DNA of 64,000 nt from Ottelia alismoides. Taxonomy: Eukaryota > Streptophyta > Magnoliopsida > Alismatales > Hydrocharitaceae. Shown here piece after piece: positions 36,831 through 48,455 of this stretch. Positions within the stretch are counted from its first letter, which is position 1. The number at the start of each line of letters is the position of its first letter. Location of the stretch: positions 1,674,001 through 1,738,000 of the forward strand of contig JAZKJV010000092.1 in assembly GCA_037367405.1 (NCBI GenBank), in the 5' to 3' direction. The translations under genes were made by a program, and so were the position numbers. The notes beneath the pieces are model-generated. The model saw nothing but the letters and a program-made list of their open reading frames with translations. It had not been told where the DNA came from and searched no databases.

Positions 36831-37675
36831 CCATTCATTCATGTTGACTATAAACATCTAAACACTTATAGTCATTTTAGCACCATCCAATATACAACAA
36901 AACTTGCCTAAACAATAATATTCTATAATGAAATCTAACATTTATATGGAGCATTAACACAACTTCACATCAAATATTCAATTTCACATCACCGAAAACA
37001 TACCATAACATTTATACAACTATTATTTCTTTAAATACAAAGTTACATAAGTTGACCATAAGCACTAACTTGTTTTAAGCATTTCATCATACATCTTATA
37101 TATAATATGAATTTGCTTAAACTATGCTAATCCTGAATCAAATTATACATCTATATATATTACACTAATGATTATATAATCAAAAGAAAATATAAAACCA
37201 CAAATCAACTATACATGATGAAAAAAGAATCTATATCAATAAAACCTAAAACCTACATTTCTTCACATATATGCAACAAAAACTAAAAATAATTGAGATG
37301 AGTGGTCACTATATCTCAAGGAAGGGGATAGTAGGCAAGAGGGCAACGACTGATGGTTGTCGGCGGCGGGAGAGAGGCATCGAAAATCGTCGAAGGCGAG
37401 GTTTGGGGAGGAAGAAACAAGTGGAATGAGCCCTGTAGTCAAGCATGGGTTCTATTTACATACGCTGGCGAAGCACACTTAAGTGCTCGTCCAGTGGCCC
37501 GTAAGTGCTCGCCCGCTCTTTGACACACGCCCGTCCACCCTCGCGCCTCTAAATTCAACTGGGCGAGGAGACTAAACGTGCACATGTGTTCCACAAGTAC
37601 TCACCCAATCATGGGCAAACACATGTGCTCATCTAGTGCAAGCCCCATGTGCACGCCGATCTTGCTTTATTAGTG

Positions 37676-38870
37676 AAAATCCAATAAGTTATTACGATCA
37701 TTTTCCTCGTAATGGTAAGGGGACCTACACCTGAAATATTACAATTTCTCTCTATATCTTTAGCTCCTTAATAATATTTGTTCACACCTTATGTGAATAC
37801 ATATCTCACATCTGAACCAGGTGTGATTAACTAACAATATAATGAAATTTCATATCGTTCGTGAAAATATATTTGTCAGCAGTGGAAAATAAGCAAGGAA
37901 AATTAAACCATCTTGTAAGAGCATATAATTAAGAAGATGAGATTTGTTGAGCACAACGCATGTAAATTATCATACCCCTGTGCAAAACCTTTCCAAAATG
38001 TTTTTATTGTCTATAAACCCAAATTTAAAGTTTGATAGGTACACTTATCCAAAATATACGAACTTCTTGCTATTTAATTGTATGTACTTACAATTATTAA
38101 AGTTAAATATTATGTGATTGACACATCGAAGATTAATTTACTGCCAAGGTCATAGTGATTAATTAGCAAATCAATGTGTATCTACCTATATAAGCAAAAG
38201 CAAACAATAAAGGAATAATAATAATAATAAATCTCCAACAAGCATGACGCATTCTAAGGTCAACAGAAACATATGTATATTCAGCATCAACGGTGGAATG
38301 AAAAGATGGAGATACATTTTTAAGGTACGGCAGTAATAATTGGGGGAGATTTAATGGGAAATTAAACGGATAATAAAACCATTTTCTTACTAATTGATTA
38401 GTTGGTTGTATTTTAAAAGGTAAGTTGGCTTTTGAAATTAGTAATAATCAAAATTGTTTAGTCAATTTATACCGTTACAATAGATTGAATTGAAATTACG
38501 ACATCAATATCTAAAATTTAAAAGTATCGTCAGCAACAAAATCCATTCCAATAAATTGAATTAAATTGCCGAAATTCTGTTCCTGGTGTTTAAAAAAAAA
38601 TATTTCCATTTTTTTAACTCTCGTTTCCAAGGTGATTGGTCTTGATCAGATAACTTTGTATTAACCCATCTAAGTTTGATATCTCATCATTCAAAACCGC
38701 CATTCCATTTTACTGACTATGGCATTATCATATACCAATTATTAATGTCACGTTCAAAGAAATTCTGTCTCCGTTTGATCACTCGTAATTATCTTCGTCA
38801 TTGATTCTTTTTAAAATGTGAAAACCTGATATTTTATACACCATACATGACCGCAAAAACCAATACCAAG
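37676..38870. other. Intergenic, nothing recognised
   Basis: AT-rich, with no long frame and no clear repeat structure. Confidence 0.4.
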
Positions 38871-39069
38871 AGCACGGATCCTCTGCAGTACCGCAGACGC
38901 CGACTGTAATATGGAGGTGTCGGAGTCGTTTGATCAAGATTCAGTGATTTACACGAAATCCATGTATTTTTGAACCTTTACTATGTGAACCGCTCGATCT
39001 TGATCGAGCGGCTCACGGCACACCCTATATTAAAGCCGGCCTCTGCGGTACTGGAGAGGATCCGTGCTC
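38871..39069. mobile_element. 199 bp MITE with long inverted ends
   Basis: The ends GAGCACGGATCCTCTGCAGT and, inverted from the right, GAGCACGGATCCTCTCCAGT continue as inverted repeats for about 55 bp with mismatches. The centre holds a perfect 10-bp inverted repeat CCGCTCGATC/GATCGAGCGG. No clear target duplication could be read. It lies about 210 bp left of segmental copy B. Confidence 0.7.
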
Positions 39070-39509
39070 ACCACATAAAAAAATCCATCAAGCCATTGAG
39101 AAACAACTTGCCTCCGATACTATATTGAAGGAGATTTTACGTGCGGGAAAAATTAATCAAACTCACAGTAATATCATATATATCCTTGAAACATTACGAG
39201 TCATTAATCAAGAACCGATTAAGGATGTTACCTCTGAGTTGTGTGAGATATACCGTACGTGTCAATGGTCAGATTTTGCCTATTCTTCGTAAAATCGTAA
39301 ACTTACTATTCATCACAATCAAGATACAAATTCGTTTACTGCAATAAGAACAGTAGATATAACAGACTAGATGATGATACCAAATAGTTTGATCCAAATG
39401 CTCTCAATCTCCCAATCCCACATTCACACTTATTCTCTCTCATATATATATGGCACAATCTCAATGGTAGAAGAGCCTGTAAATATAGCAACAAAGCTCT
39501 AGATTCATG

Positions 39510-40065
39510 CTAGTTCTTGATGAGATATGCATCGAGGTCCTCGAACGTCTTCTTGGCCATCTCCAGAGTGATTCTCGGCTCAGGTACATCCTCGCCCGTC
39601 TTCTCGATCGTACGCCAGCACCCACTTCACCGTGCAACCATCCCCGTTGGGGGCAAGCTCGAGCGTGGCGTCGAATGTCTTGTACATGCCCAGCAGATCG
39701 CCATCGATCGTCGAGTACGACAGCGTCTTGTTGGCCTCGTCGAACGAATCGATCCTCTCGGTTAAGGTGGTGATGATCGGAACACCTGGGAGGTACGAGC
39801 GTGGAGTGACGTATCAGTACTGTAATTAATTGATGACATACATAGTTAGAAGTTTACTTCTAGGTACCTACTTACCTTCGCCGAAGTTGATCTTCCGAAT
39901 CGAGCCGACGCCTTTGAGCTCACCTTGTAGCAACTCTATGCTTTTGTATTGCTCCGGGAAGATCTTGGGGAAGAGTTCGTTCGAGTTGGTGATGCCTTCC
40001 CAGAACCTGGAGGCCGAGGACCTGATCTCGACCTCCACGTTGAGCTTCCCGTTCAATGACGCCAT
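39510..40065 (-). pseudogene. Bet v 1/MLP-like gene B1, frameshifted
   Basis: This is the copy B partner of the pseudogene at 24890-25445. Exon 1 is 39876-40065, the intron 39786-39875 (90 bp, GT-AG), and exon 2 39785-39510. The same 4-bp insertion near 39605-39610 shifts the frame and gives a TGA at 39580-39582. Exon 1 differs from A1 by at least three replacement changes (V to I, V to A, A to G), while the + strand neighbours have none, consistent with relaxed constraint. The splice sites remain good, so a truncated product is still possible. Confidence 0.82.
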
Positions 40066-40808
40066 CTCAGCGGTCGTGAAAACGGATGATCGAAGGAGAA
40101 AGGCGTGCTAGCTAGAGAAGCAATGAAGGCTGTGCCTGGTGTGAGGACCAAAGATTCATCCAGGAGCTATTTATGTCGGTTGAATCCACGAACATATGTG
40201 GTAATAATATCCTGTGATATATATGCTGGAGACAGAAGGACATGTTTGAGGTGAGTGGTTGAATCTGCCCACCGAATTGCTACTTAATTTCTCTGTATCT
40301 TCTCTCGAGTTGAATCCTCCAAAACAAATTTATTGCTGACAGTTATTAATTGTCGGAAAAAAGGTTGCAAAGAAGGAGAAGAAGAAGAAGCTTTTTCCAC
40401 ATCTACAAGCGTTGATTAACTGGAAAAAACGTGATGGTCCAAAGAAGGGTATGAAGTTGTCCAAACCACCAACCCTTCTGACGCTTCTTTACGATTCACA
40501 CATAACAGATTAATGACAATATATAAGATTTGCCCATATAGGCAACCGTTCCATAAACATGTAAATCTAAACAAACAGACATCCCAATCATTCTGTTAGA
40601 AAGTCAGCTTCTGAGAAAAATGGAAAGAATAAAAAAAAAGAAGTATGGCAGAAATTTAGGTGGGCAACTTCAGCAACCCACCTCTCCAGAATAGCACATC
40701 AGCATCAATATCATCAGCAACTATAAATATACCCAGAAATAGCATCTCCTTCCTCACTCACACAATAATTGGAAGATTACTTACGTATTTATTGTATAAG
40801 AATATCTG
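40066..40808. promoter_or_regulatory. Shared divergent promoter region, copy B
   Basis: These 743 bp lie between the two start codons. The right TATA context (ACTATAAATATACC, near 40720) is conserved with copy A. The left one reads CTATTTATGTC near 40167, a change in the - strand TATA motif. Copy B keeps about 50 bp (about 40518-40567) missing from copy A. Confidence 0.5.
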
Positions 40809-41388
40809 ATGGCATCTTTAAGTGGGAAGATCAATGTGGAGGTGGAGCTCAAGTCCTCGGCCCTCAAGTTCTGGGAGGGCATCACCAACGCCAACGACCT
40901 CTTCCCCAAGATCTTCCCCGAGCAGTACAAGAGCATAGAATTGCTCCAAGGGGACGGGAAGTCCGTCGGATCCTTTCGCAAGATCAACTTCGGAGAAGGT
41001 GATATATACTGCATTTATATCCATTTGCACTAGTTTCTTTATTCAACCGCACGCCATCGTCGTCATTGTATATCGGTTCAAATCACCTCGACGACTCTAT
41101 GTTTGCACTCTTTCAGGTGTGCCTGTCGTCACCACCTTGACCGAGAGGATCGACTCCATAGATGATGCTGGCAAGTCTCTGTCGTACTCGACCATAGATG
41201 GAGATCTTCTGAGCTTGTACAAGATATTCGTGGCCACTCTCGAGGTCTCCCCTCGAGGAGACGGTTGCGCTGTGAAATGGAACGTCGCGTACGAGAAGGC
41301 CGGCGAGGAGATCCCTGACCCGCACCTCACAGTGGAGTTGGCCAAACAGACCTTTGTGGACTTTGATGCGTATCTGCTCAAGAACTAG
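40809..41388 (+). CDS. Bet v 1/major latex protein-like gene B2
   Basis: The gene is intact: exon 1 40809-40998, intron 40999-41116 (118 bp, GT-AG), exon 2 41117-41388, 153 residues. The predicted protein is identical to that of gene A2, including the glycine-rich loop and C-terminal helix. The silent differences I noticed are in exon 2 (for example ACG to ACT, CTT to CGT and TTG to CTG positions near the end). Both genes share their divergent partner and probable promoter elements, so they may be expressed alike and add dosage. The role of this MLP-like group in ligand binding is family knowledge; no ligand can be inferred. Confidence 0.92.
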
Positions 41389-41567
41389 ATATGAATTGAT
41401 GGTCATTGATGCAGGTGTTTGCTTATGAGTAGCTATCGATACTGTGAGAGAATAAAAGTGATTATAGTACAAAATTGTGAAAGGGCAATGATATGTATTT
41501 GAGTATTTGATGTTTTTTCGTGCTACTGTATCCTTTAATAGAAGTTCATGAAATCAAATTGATATCC

Positions 41568-41976
41568 GTTATTGGCTAGTTGGATCTCACCTCATGCGAG
41601 ATTTAGGCCTGGTAGGGGGGTTAACCCGCATTTTGGGGGATTCCCACCCCCCCCCCCCAAAACACGTATTTCTCTCTCTCGTGGAGTCCTCTCTCTCTCT
41701 TATTTAATAAATTAAATATTTTATTTCTCTTCCATCCATTCTAACATAAAAATAATATATGGTATACACCGGCTTATCATCTAAAAATTATAAAATACTC
41801 AACTTCTACTCACTTTTCCAAACTTCAATACAATTACATCACAACAACTAATCACTTTTTCAAACTTCAATATAATCACATCACAACAAATCCTCTCAAC
41901 CCAAAACCCTCTATTCAAATGTCTAACCACAAAAACATGTTACCACGGGGTAACCCTTATTGAAACGCACCCCTAA
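41568..41976. other. Spacer with G/C homopolymers and a CT repeat
   Basis: Holds a poly-G/poly-C pair near 41618-41660, a CTCTCT stretch near 41670-41700 and weak inverted similarity of its ends (GGTTAACCC against GGGTTACCCC). It may be a decayed MITE. No gene. Confidence 0.35.
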
Positions 41977-42271
41977 GGCCTGTTTGGTTGCAAGGGTACA
42001 CCGGGATACCCCGGCATACCCCTAGCTCCAACCATGCATTCCTGGGTTGGGATTTCTTGTATTGAGACTAAAAACTCTTTGGTATAATATTTTTTAACCA
42101 TGTTCAAATAAAATTATTAACATAAAAAATATATTATAATCCTTAAAAAAGTTAATATAATACATAATCAATGTCACATCACAATTATCATTCCAACCTC
42201 CCAACACTCCGAACAGCTATTGTTCATAGGAGGATACCTCAACCCAACCCAACCCAGTAACCAAACAGACC
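41977..42271. mobile_element. MITE with TGTTTGGTT-type ends, ~295 bp
   Basis: The left end GGCCTGTTTGGTTG and the inverted right end GGTCTGTTTGGTTA are the terminal repeats of a common plant MITE group. No target duplication was read, so hAT versus PIF/Harbinger stays open. Confidence 0.6.
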
Positions 42272-42945
42272 TCTAGGGTCCCCTTGGATGATGGATATCG
42301 TTCCATATCTCGAGATTTTATCTTAGAATAAGCAATCTCATGATAAAGTAATCCATATACATCATTAGTTATGTCATCGTTAGTATTTGTCCATTCATTA
42401 TTCCTCGAATCAATCGAAGGAAAAACAATGGAAAAATTTTATTTATCTTTCATCCTTCCACATTACTTATCCTCATCCCTGCAAAGATGAGGAATTTTCG
42501 TCCCAGGGGTAAGATGTTATACTTATTGCCCCTGAGCGATAGCAAAATTTTTTTTACTATATAGCGTAGGTAAGTCGCCTCTTGAAGAGACGACTTTAGC
42601 TAAGAGGAAGTCGCCTCTTCAAGAGGCGGCTTTGATTGGGGATTAAACCTGCAGGCAGCCAAACAGAACCCACCCACGTGCACTCATTTCCTTTCTAGTA
42701 GCTACCACTACTCCCCTTGCCACTACCGCCCACTACGACCACCGATGCCCTGTCCTCACAATCAATTTCCTCCTCGTCTGTCACCTCCGACCATCTCCAC
42801 TCCTTCCCCTTCCCCAACCTCAAGAAATGTATTGCCTATTGTAGGTTTAGGATTTTTGGGGGTTTTTTAGTGGTATGTGGGAGGTGCTAAATTATAGATG
42901 TTTTTTCATCACTAATTAATTATTGTCGATCTAATTTAATTTTGG

Positions 42946-45393
42946 ATGTCTCATGAAATTCGTTGTTTTTGTCATTGTGGTGGAATAATTTTGAATTCGA
43001 GTAAGGACGTGACCTTTGTCAGAGGTCGTATGAAAACCATCAAGATTGGTCACGAAATATCATTCACGGGGTTAATTGAGCACATCAAGATCATGTTCAA
43101 GATGGACTTATCGCAAGGAGTCGAATTGCAGGTGTTTCATAGAATGTCCTAAGATGGTGCAACGTTTTACATAAGGTGTATCGAGTTTGATGATGATGTC
43201 TAAGAGGTTGTGGAATATGCCGAAGAGATGGGTGTTGCATATCGACATGTGATATTTACTATCATTGTTTCTATGCATGGATCAGTACCTCATGAATCTG
43301 TACCACATGGTGGAAATACATATATTCCTCTTGTGGTGAATATGGATCCTTGTGTAGGAACTCATGTTAATGATGGAGAACTTGATAGGTTGATGGAAAC
43401 CTCATCACAGAATACCGATGACAAGATAGAAAACAATGATAGTGAGGAGCGGGATCATCTGGGAACACGGATTGTGTCTGACATACCATTTCTGAATATG
43501 AGAGGATGTGGTGGTTATATTTTGAGTGGTGAAGATAGCATGAACTATGATGATGGGATCAGTCTGAGTAAGAGTTGAAAATGGGATGCTTTTCAAATGA
43601 AAAGTCGTGTGGTGTACTCTGTGAAGTTGGTCCACATTAATCGGCATTACAACTTTACGGTAGTTGAATTAGACAAGAAGATCTGGAATGTCCACTGCAG
43701 TGAACGACCAGAGGATGCTTGGGGAGATTGTGTGGTCATCGTCAACCAATTGATGGATAGTTTGTTGTCTCAATGATTGACAAGCCGCATAATTTCTTGA
43801 GTGTTGTCAACAAAGATCATCCACAGTTGGATTGTAACTTCATGGTACTCAGATTTCTTAATCAAATCAAAACATCTCCTCAGTGAAGGTGTCGTATTTG
43901 CAGACATCAATTCAGGATGACTTTGGCTTCCAAATCAGCAGGAGGGTTTGGGATGCAAGAAGAAGGGAATATAGATGGTTTATGGAGATTAGAGAAAATC
44001 TTACAATGAACTTTCGTATCTTTTTAGGATTTTTGAAGATGCTATTCTAGTTTCTGTTATAGTTATAGACACAACAATAATGAATGAAGGAGAGCTATTT
44101 GAGAGGGTCTTCTGGGCATTTGGACCTTGTATTATGGCCTTTAGATACTGCAAACCCATTATTAATGTAGATGGTACACACATGTATGGAAGGTATAAAA
44201 AAAAGATTCCAATTGTTTGCTCAAGCGATGCAATTAACCACATCATACCGTTGGCATTTGCATTTGTCAACGAGGAGGATAGCCCTAGTAGGGTTGTTCT
44301 GGAGAGGGTGTGTTTGCATGTTTTATGTGATCGTCCCGGATCGATTTGTATGCTTTCTGACCATGCTCCTAACATATGTGTTGCACTTAGGTACCCGGAG
44401 GTACAATTTCTTCCACCATATGTCCATTGACGCTTCTCTCTACGGCACGTGAGTAGCAATTTCAATGATGCTCAGAAGAATCAATCACTGAAGTGAAAGG
44501 TCATGAGGGCAGGAAAAGTCTACCCATAATCAAAGTGGTAAACTTACATGAACAAACTTAAGGAGCGTGATGAGAATGTTGTAAAGTGGTTTGACACCCA
44601 TGATTATCCTAAAGAATAGTGGATGATTGCATTTGATGGAGGGTACAGATTTGGTTACACCACAACGAACTTTTCTGCAAGCTACAATGATGTTCTTAAG
44701 GAATCAAGAAGCCTGTTGTGGCACCGTTGTTGAAGACATACTACAACTGCGTTAGCTACTTCCGTGACTGTCAGGAGGAGGTACATAATTGCATTACCCG
44801 AGGTGACAAATACACCAAATATGTGCATGACATGTTAAAGCGTTGGATCGACAGAAGCAATAAGCATGATATTTTTGCATACAAGGAACTCCTTTACACG
44901 TGTACGAGGTCGTCACAGGACAATGCATGAAACAATTCAGGCTAAAAGGTAGAAAGAAACAGAAAGTTTTGGTTAGCGACACACCATGCACCTGTCAGAA
45001 ATGGTAAAGTCATAGAATCCCATGCTCCCATGCATGTGTCGTGCTATCTCACTTGAACATAGATGTGGAAGAATACACAGATCTTTGGTATATATGGCAA
45101 GCATAATCTCACATCTACGAGGAATTATTTTACCCGATTGGTGATAGAGACAAGTGGCCCAGGTTCGACCATCCACTAGTGACTCCGGATGATACCAGGA
45201 TAAGGGAAAAGGAGCGACCAAAGAGCAAGAGGATTCATAATGAGATGGACATGAGGGACAACATAGTTCAATCCCAATGCAGAACATACGGTGTAGAAGG
45301 CCAAAACAGGAGGAACAGTACACATGGGAGGACTCAAAATACGTGTGGTAACTGTGGTGGATTGGATCATAATAGGAAGAAATTTCCTAAATG
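42946..45393 (+). pseudogene. MURA-like transposase, broken
   Basis: The enzyme moves Mutator elements. The N-terminal part starts at ATG 42946 and stays in one frame across stops at 43150, 43201 and 43579, followed by a MuDR-type W-x-V-x-C DNA-binding segment at about 43600-43740. The catalytic region at 44080-44430 reads F-W-A-F-G-P-C, D-G-T-H-M-Y-G-R-Y-K, F-A-F-V-N-E-E-D and L-S-D-H, the MULE core. A C-terminal part (44718-44930) is in another frame. A SWIM zinc finger (C-x-C, C-S-H) lies at 44987-45060 and a damaged zinc knuckle near 45350-45390, where the last Cys is Phe. Several stops and at least two frame changes make it inactive. Confidence 0.85.
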
Positions 45394-45494
45394 AAGTAGT
45401 ATGTGCATGTTATATTTTCTATTTTTTAAAATTTTTATAGCTTGTTAGATAATGTTAGATTATTTCTAATGAATTACATTTTTCTGGTATATAG

Positions 45495-46960
45495 ATGGAA
45501 CCGGATCTAGTTGATTGGTCAACTTTATGACAACAGCGGGAGCGCCGTTCGTAAGTTGTTTGGATGGGCGATGTATTAATACTTCTTAAATTAATTGCAA
45601 TACAATTATGAAAATTTTATTTAGATTATGTCTTTTTGGTTGTTTCAGGTGACGAGATGTTCCCTTGCACAAACATGTTGTTCTTGAGACATGTTCCCTT
45701 GCATGAATGCGTTGTTCTCCACATTCATATAGCAGATTTTTTTAGAGTAATGCAGATGGATTTCATTCCTCTAGACTGGTATTTGGTCACTGCTCTTGTG
45801 GAGAGATGGCATCTAGAGACGCATACATTTCACACGCACCATGACAAGAATATTGTTACATTGCAAGATGTCGCTTACATTTTTCATTTGAAGATAGATG
45901 GTCATCCTGTGATTGGTCCTATCAACTCGTCAAATTTGACGAGATTGTGTGAGCGTCTGCTTGGAGTCCGACCAGAGCGACCCAACATTGATGGAGCTCG
46001 TATACGCATGACTTGGCTACTTGAACATTTTTCAGTTCTACCCGTTGAGGTCGAGGAGGATACAATTCTGCAGTTCACATGGGCTTACATTATATAACTC
46101 ATGGATGGTGTGATTTTCCCCGACAAGTCGGGGAACGAGGTTTCACTGATCTATCTACCATTTCTCTAGGATATGGAGACTTGCGGGACTTACATTTGGG
46201 GCTCAGCTTGCTTGGCGTACTTGTACATGCAGTTATGTGTTGCGTCGAGAGTTGATGCAGTTGAGATTGATAGACCCTTGATCATGTTGCAGTTGTGGGC
46301 TTGGGAATGCTTCCCCCATATCGCCCCCATTGCTCATCACCGTCCAGTCTGGCAAGGGAAACCTTTAGAGGCAAGGTGGCATGCAGAGTTTGATATCACA
46401 ACGTAGTCAACTCATGTGATTCGACTATATAGGATGCACTTGGCCTCCAACTTGTGGAGCAGATATTGACTTAAACCCGATGTCAACCATTTCGAGATGT
46501 GTCACTTATTTTGTTCACATATCTAATGTTATGCATGTGGTATGGAATTTGTACACTGAGGAGGTGTTGCCTCTGTTACCTTTATATTGTCTTGGCAATG
46601 AAGACTTGCATGTAACTCATGTACCAATGATTAACTTCTGCATTGTAGAGCTACACACCCCAGATAGATTCCTTCGTCAGTTTGGTGGGATTCAAGGGAT
46701 TCTGATGGCTTGCGATACCTCAAATCATTTGCACTCAATCGATTTACAAGTAAAGAGCAACATTGATTGGACGGGTTCCATGTGATTTATGTTAGACTAT
46801 GGAACATGACTACGTTGTGCCCATGACTTTCATCCCATTGGGAGGATCGGATACGACTATTGACTACTTGTCATGGTATCGTAGTATTATACGACGATTC
46901 ATTGGTCGACATGGGTGCACCCTAGATTACATCATAAGAACAAAGTTACTTTAAATATCA
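45495..46960 (+). pseudogene. Plant mobile domain (PMD) gene inside the MULE, broken
   Basis: PMD proteins (MAIN/MAIL family) act in plant genome stability and silencing, and the domain is often carried by transposons. A short first exon (45495-45550, ATG then an in-frame TGA at 45528) is followed by an intron-like stretch 45551-45648 (GTAAGT to TTTCAG). Exon 2 reads the domain: F-I-P-L-D-W then L-V-E-R-W-x-x-E-T-H-T-F, V-T-L-Q-D-V-A, I-D-G-x-P-V, a T-W-L motif, F-P-D-K-S-G-N near 46115, W-G-S-A-x-L-A-Y-L-Y near 46197-46230, L-Q-L-W-A-W-E near 46290 and P-D-R-F-L-R-Q-F-G near 46660. Stops at 46095 and near 46168 and a frame change before 46480 break it. A few remnants continue to about 47650. 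Confidence 0.82.
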
Positions 46961-48173
46961 ATTATGTTTGGCTATTTTATATTGTTCTGACAAGAGTTGT
47001 TCCTACTACAGGTCTCTTGCTTTGACGAGATTGTGCGTCTTTGTGATAAGATGCTCCACGGATTAGATAGCTTACGGTTGAAGCAAGTTCACATCTACAT
47101 GAGTCTATACAACGGTAATTCAGAGACGGTCCATATGAAGAGATTGCCGAAGAGGATGTCGAGGTAGAAGCTGCATCTCAGCGCTGTTCACGTGTTCGAG
47201 GACATGGACGAGGATGAGCTCATCGACAAAGGGTAAAGAGGACTTCTAGCGATGGAGATGTTTCGGTTGAGACGCAACTACCACCGGAATCCAGCATAGA
47301 ATTTGAGACTCCCATTCCTGAGTGTGGTCCGTCTAGGATCCTACCACATCGCCTGCACCATGGAGGGATCGAGCAGTTATGGATGCAGGACCTTCACGTC
47401 ACTCACCCCTCCCATTGGACTTCCTCAGAGCTGAAGGAACGGATATGAGAAACATTGATGATATCAATCAAAACAGCCAACTTCATGGATTTGAGCCAAG
47501 CGCAACTAAAACATCGGTGGCTGATGACATATCGGTCAAATTGCAATACAAATGGAGAAGGGAGCGTAAATGCTGGGTCGATTTATGTTATTTTTGTAAT
47601 ATAAGGCATGCATGCCAATTTTATATGAACTTAGTATGTAAATATATCTATATAATATTTGGGATGTTGTCTTGAGTTTTGTGGTTCACATGTTGTATGA
47701 TTTCCCTTGTTGTATGTGAACTTTTATCCAACTAATTTATGAACCATGTCTTTCTAACTTGTGTTATACCATATTGTATGATTTCAATTAAATTTATATT
47801 TCCAAAAAAAGGAGAAGCAGCACCTTTGCCTGCCAGCAAAGTTGTTGCTTCTCTTTTTTTCTGTTCTGTCAAAAAGTCGAATCTTGAAGAGGCGGCTTTA
47901 GCCAGAACTGCCTCTTAATGAGGCAGCTTTTCTTTTAACCAAAGTCGCCTCTTCAAGAGGTGGCTTACCTACGGTATATAATAAAAAATTGTTGACTACC
48001 ATCCTGACAATAAGTATTATAACTTATCCCTGAGACAAAACCTCCTCCTACAACGGTCCTTATTATTTATTTTTTATGTATTGGAATTGAAATGAATGCT
48101 GGTATATAATTTCTTCAAACTTACCCGTCATCTCATCCTTGTCGCCTCAGCTTATCTGGGAGGAAATTTTTAT

Positions 48174-48446
48174 GGGATTTTATCATTTGTGCCCCTCTGA
48201 GATATCGCAATATCAGTTATGCCCCTATCTTTTTGGTAATATCAGTTGTGCCCCCGACTTCTTGCCAATATTTCACTTGTGCCCCTCAGAGGGGCATAAC
48301 TGATAAAAGATTTTTATCAGTTATGCCCCTCTGAGGGGCACAAGTGAAATATTGGCAAGAAGTCGGGGGCACAACTGATATTACCAAAAAGATAGGGGCA
48401 TAACTGATATTGCGATATCTCGGAGGGGCACAACTGATAAAAACCC
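48174..48446. mobile_element. Foldback MITE, 273 bp, 9-bp target duplication
   Basis: Two ~135 bp arms (48174-48308 and 48312-48446) are nearly perfect inverted copies, with only 3 bases between them. The outer ends are GGG and CCC. AATTTTTAT occurs directly on both sides (48165-48173 and 48447-48455), the 9-bp duplication typical of Mutator-type insertion. The arms consist of repeated CAGTTATGCCCCT and CACTTGTGCCCCT motifs. If transcribed it would form a long near-perfect hairpin, a substrate for small RNAs. Confidence 0.92.
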
Positions 48447-48455
48447 AATTTTTAT

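Larger units (their letters stand above)
32659..37675 (-). mobile_element. Degenerate CACTA (En/Spm) element
   Basis: A - strand TNP2-type transposase relic runs from 35215 to 32659. About 2.4 kb upstream, TAGTG at 37671-37675 gives CACTAATAAAGC when read on the - strand, a CACTA-type 5' end. Just inside it (37440-37660) are several inverted and direct copies of GTGCTCG- and CACATGTG-like motifs, as expected for subterminal repeats. The 3' end is not found. A SINE has inserted at 35816-36007. Confidence 0.6.
39277..41567. repeat. Segmental duplication, copy B
   Basis: This is the second copy of the 24662-26880 block, in the same orientation and with the same two genes. The similarity starts near CGTAAAATCGTAAACTTACT and fades after GAGTATTTGATGTT. 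Confidence 0.92.
42490..48047 (+). mobile_element. Mutator-like element (MULE) carrying a plant mobile domain gene
   Basis: The ends at about 42490-42640 and 47880-48047 are diverged inverted repeats; GTAGGTAAGTCGCCTCTTGA on the left matches the inverse of the right end closely. Between them lie a broken MURA transposase and, in the same direction, a broken plant-mobile-domain gene. Both repeats contain several copies of a GTCGCCTCTTSAAGAGGCG palindrome. No 9-bp target duplication could be read at the outer edges, so the exact limits are uncertain. Confidence 0.82.
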
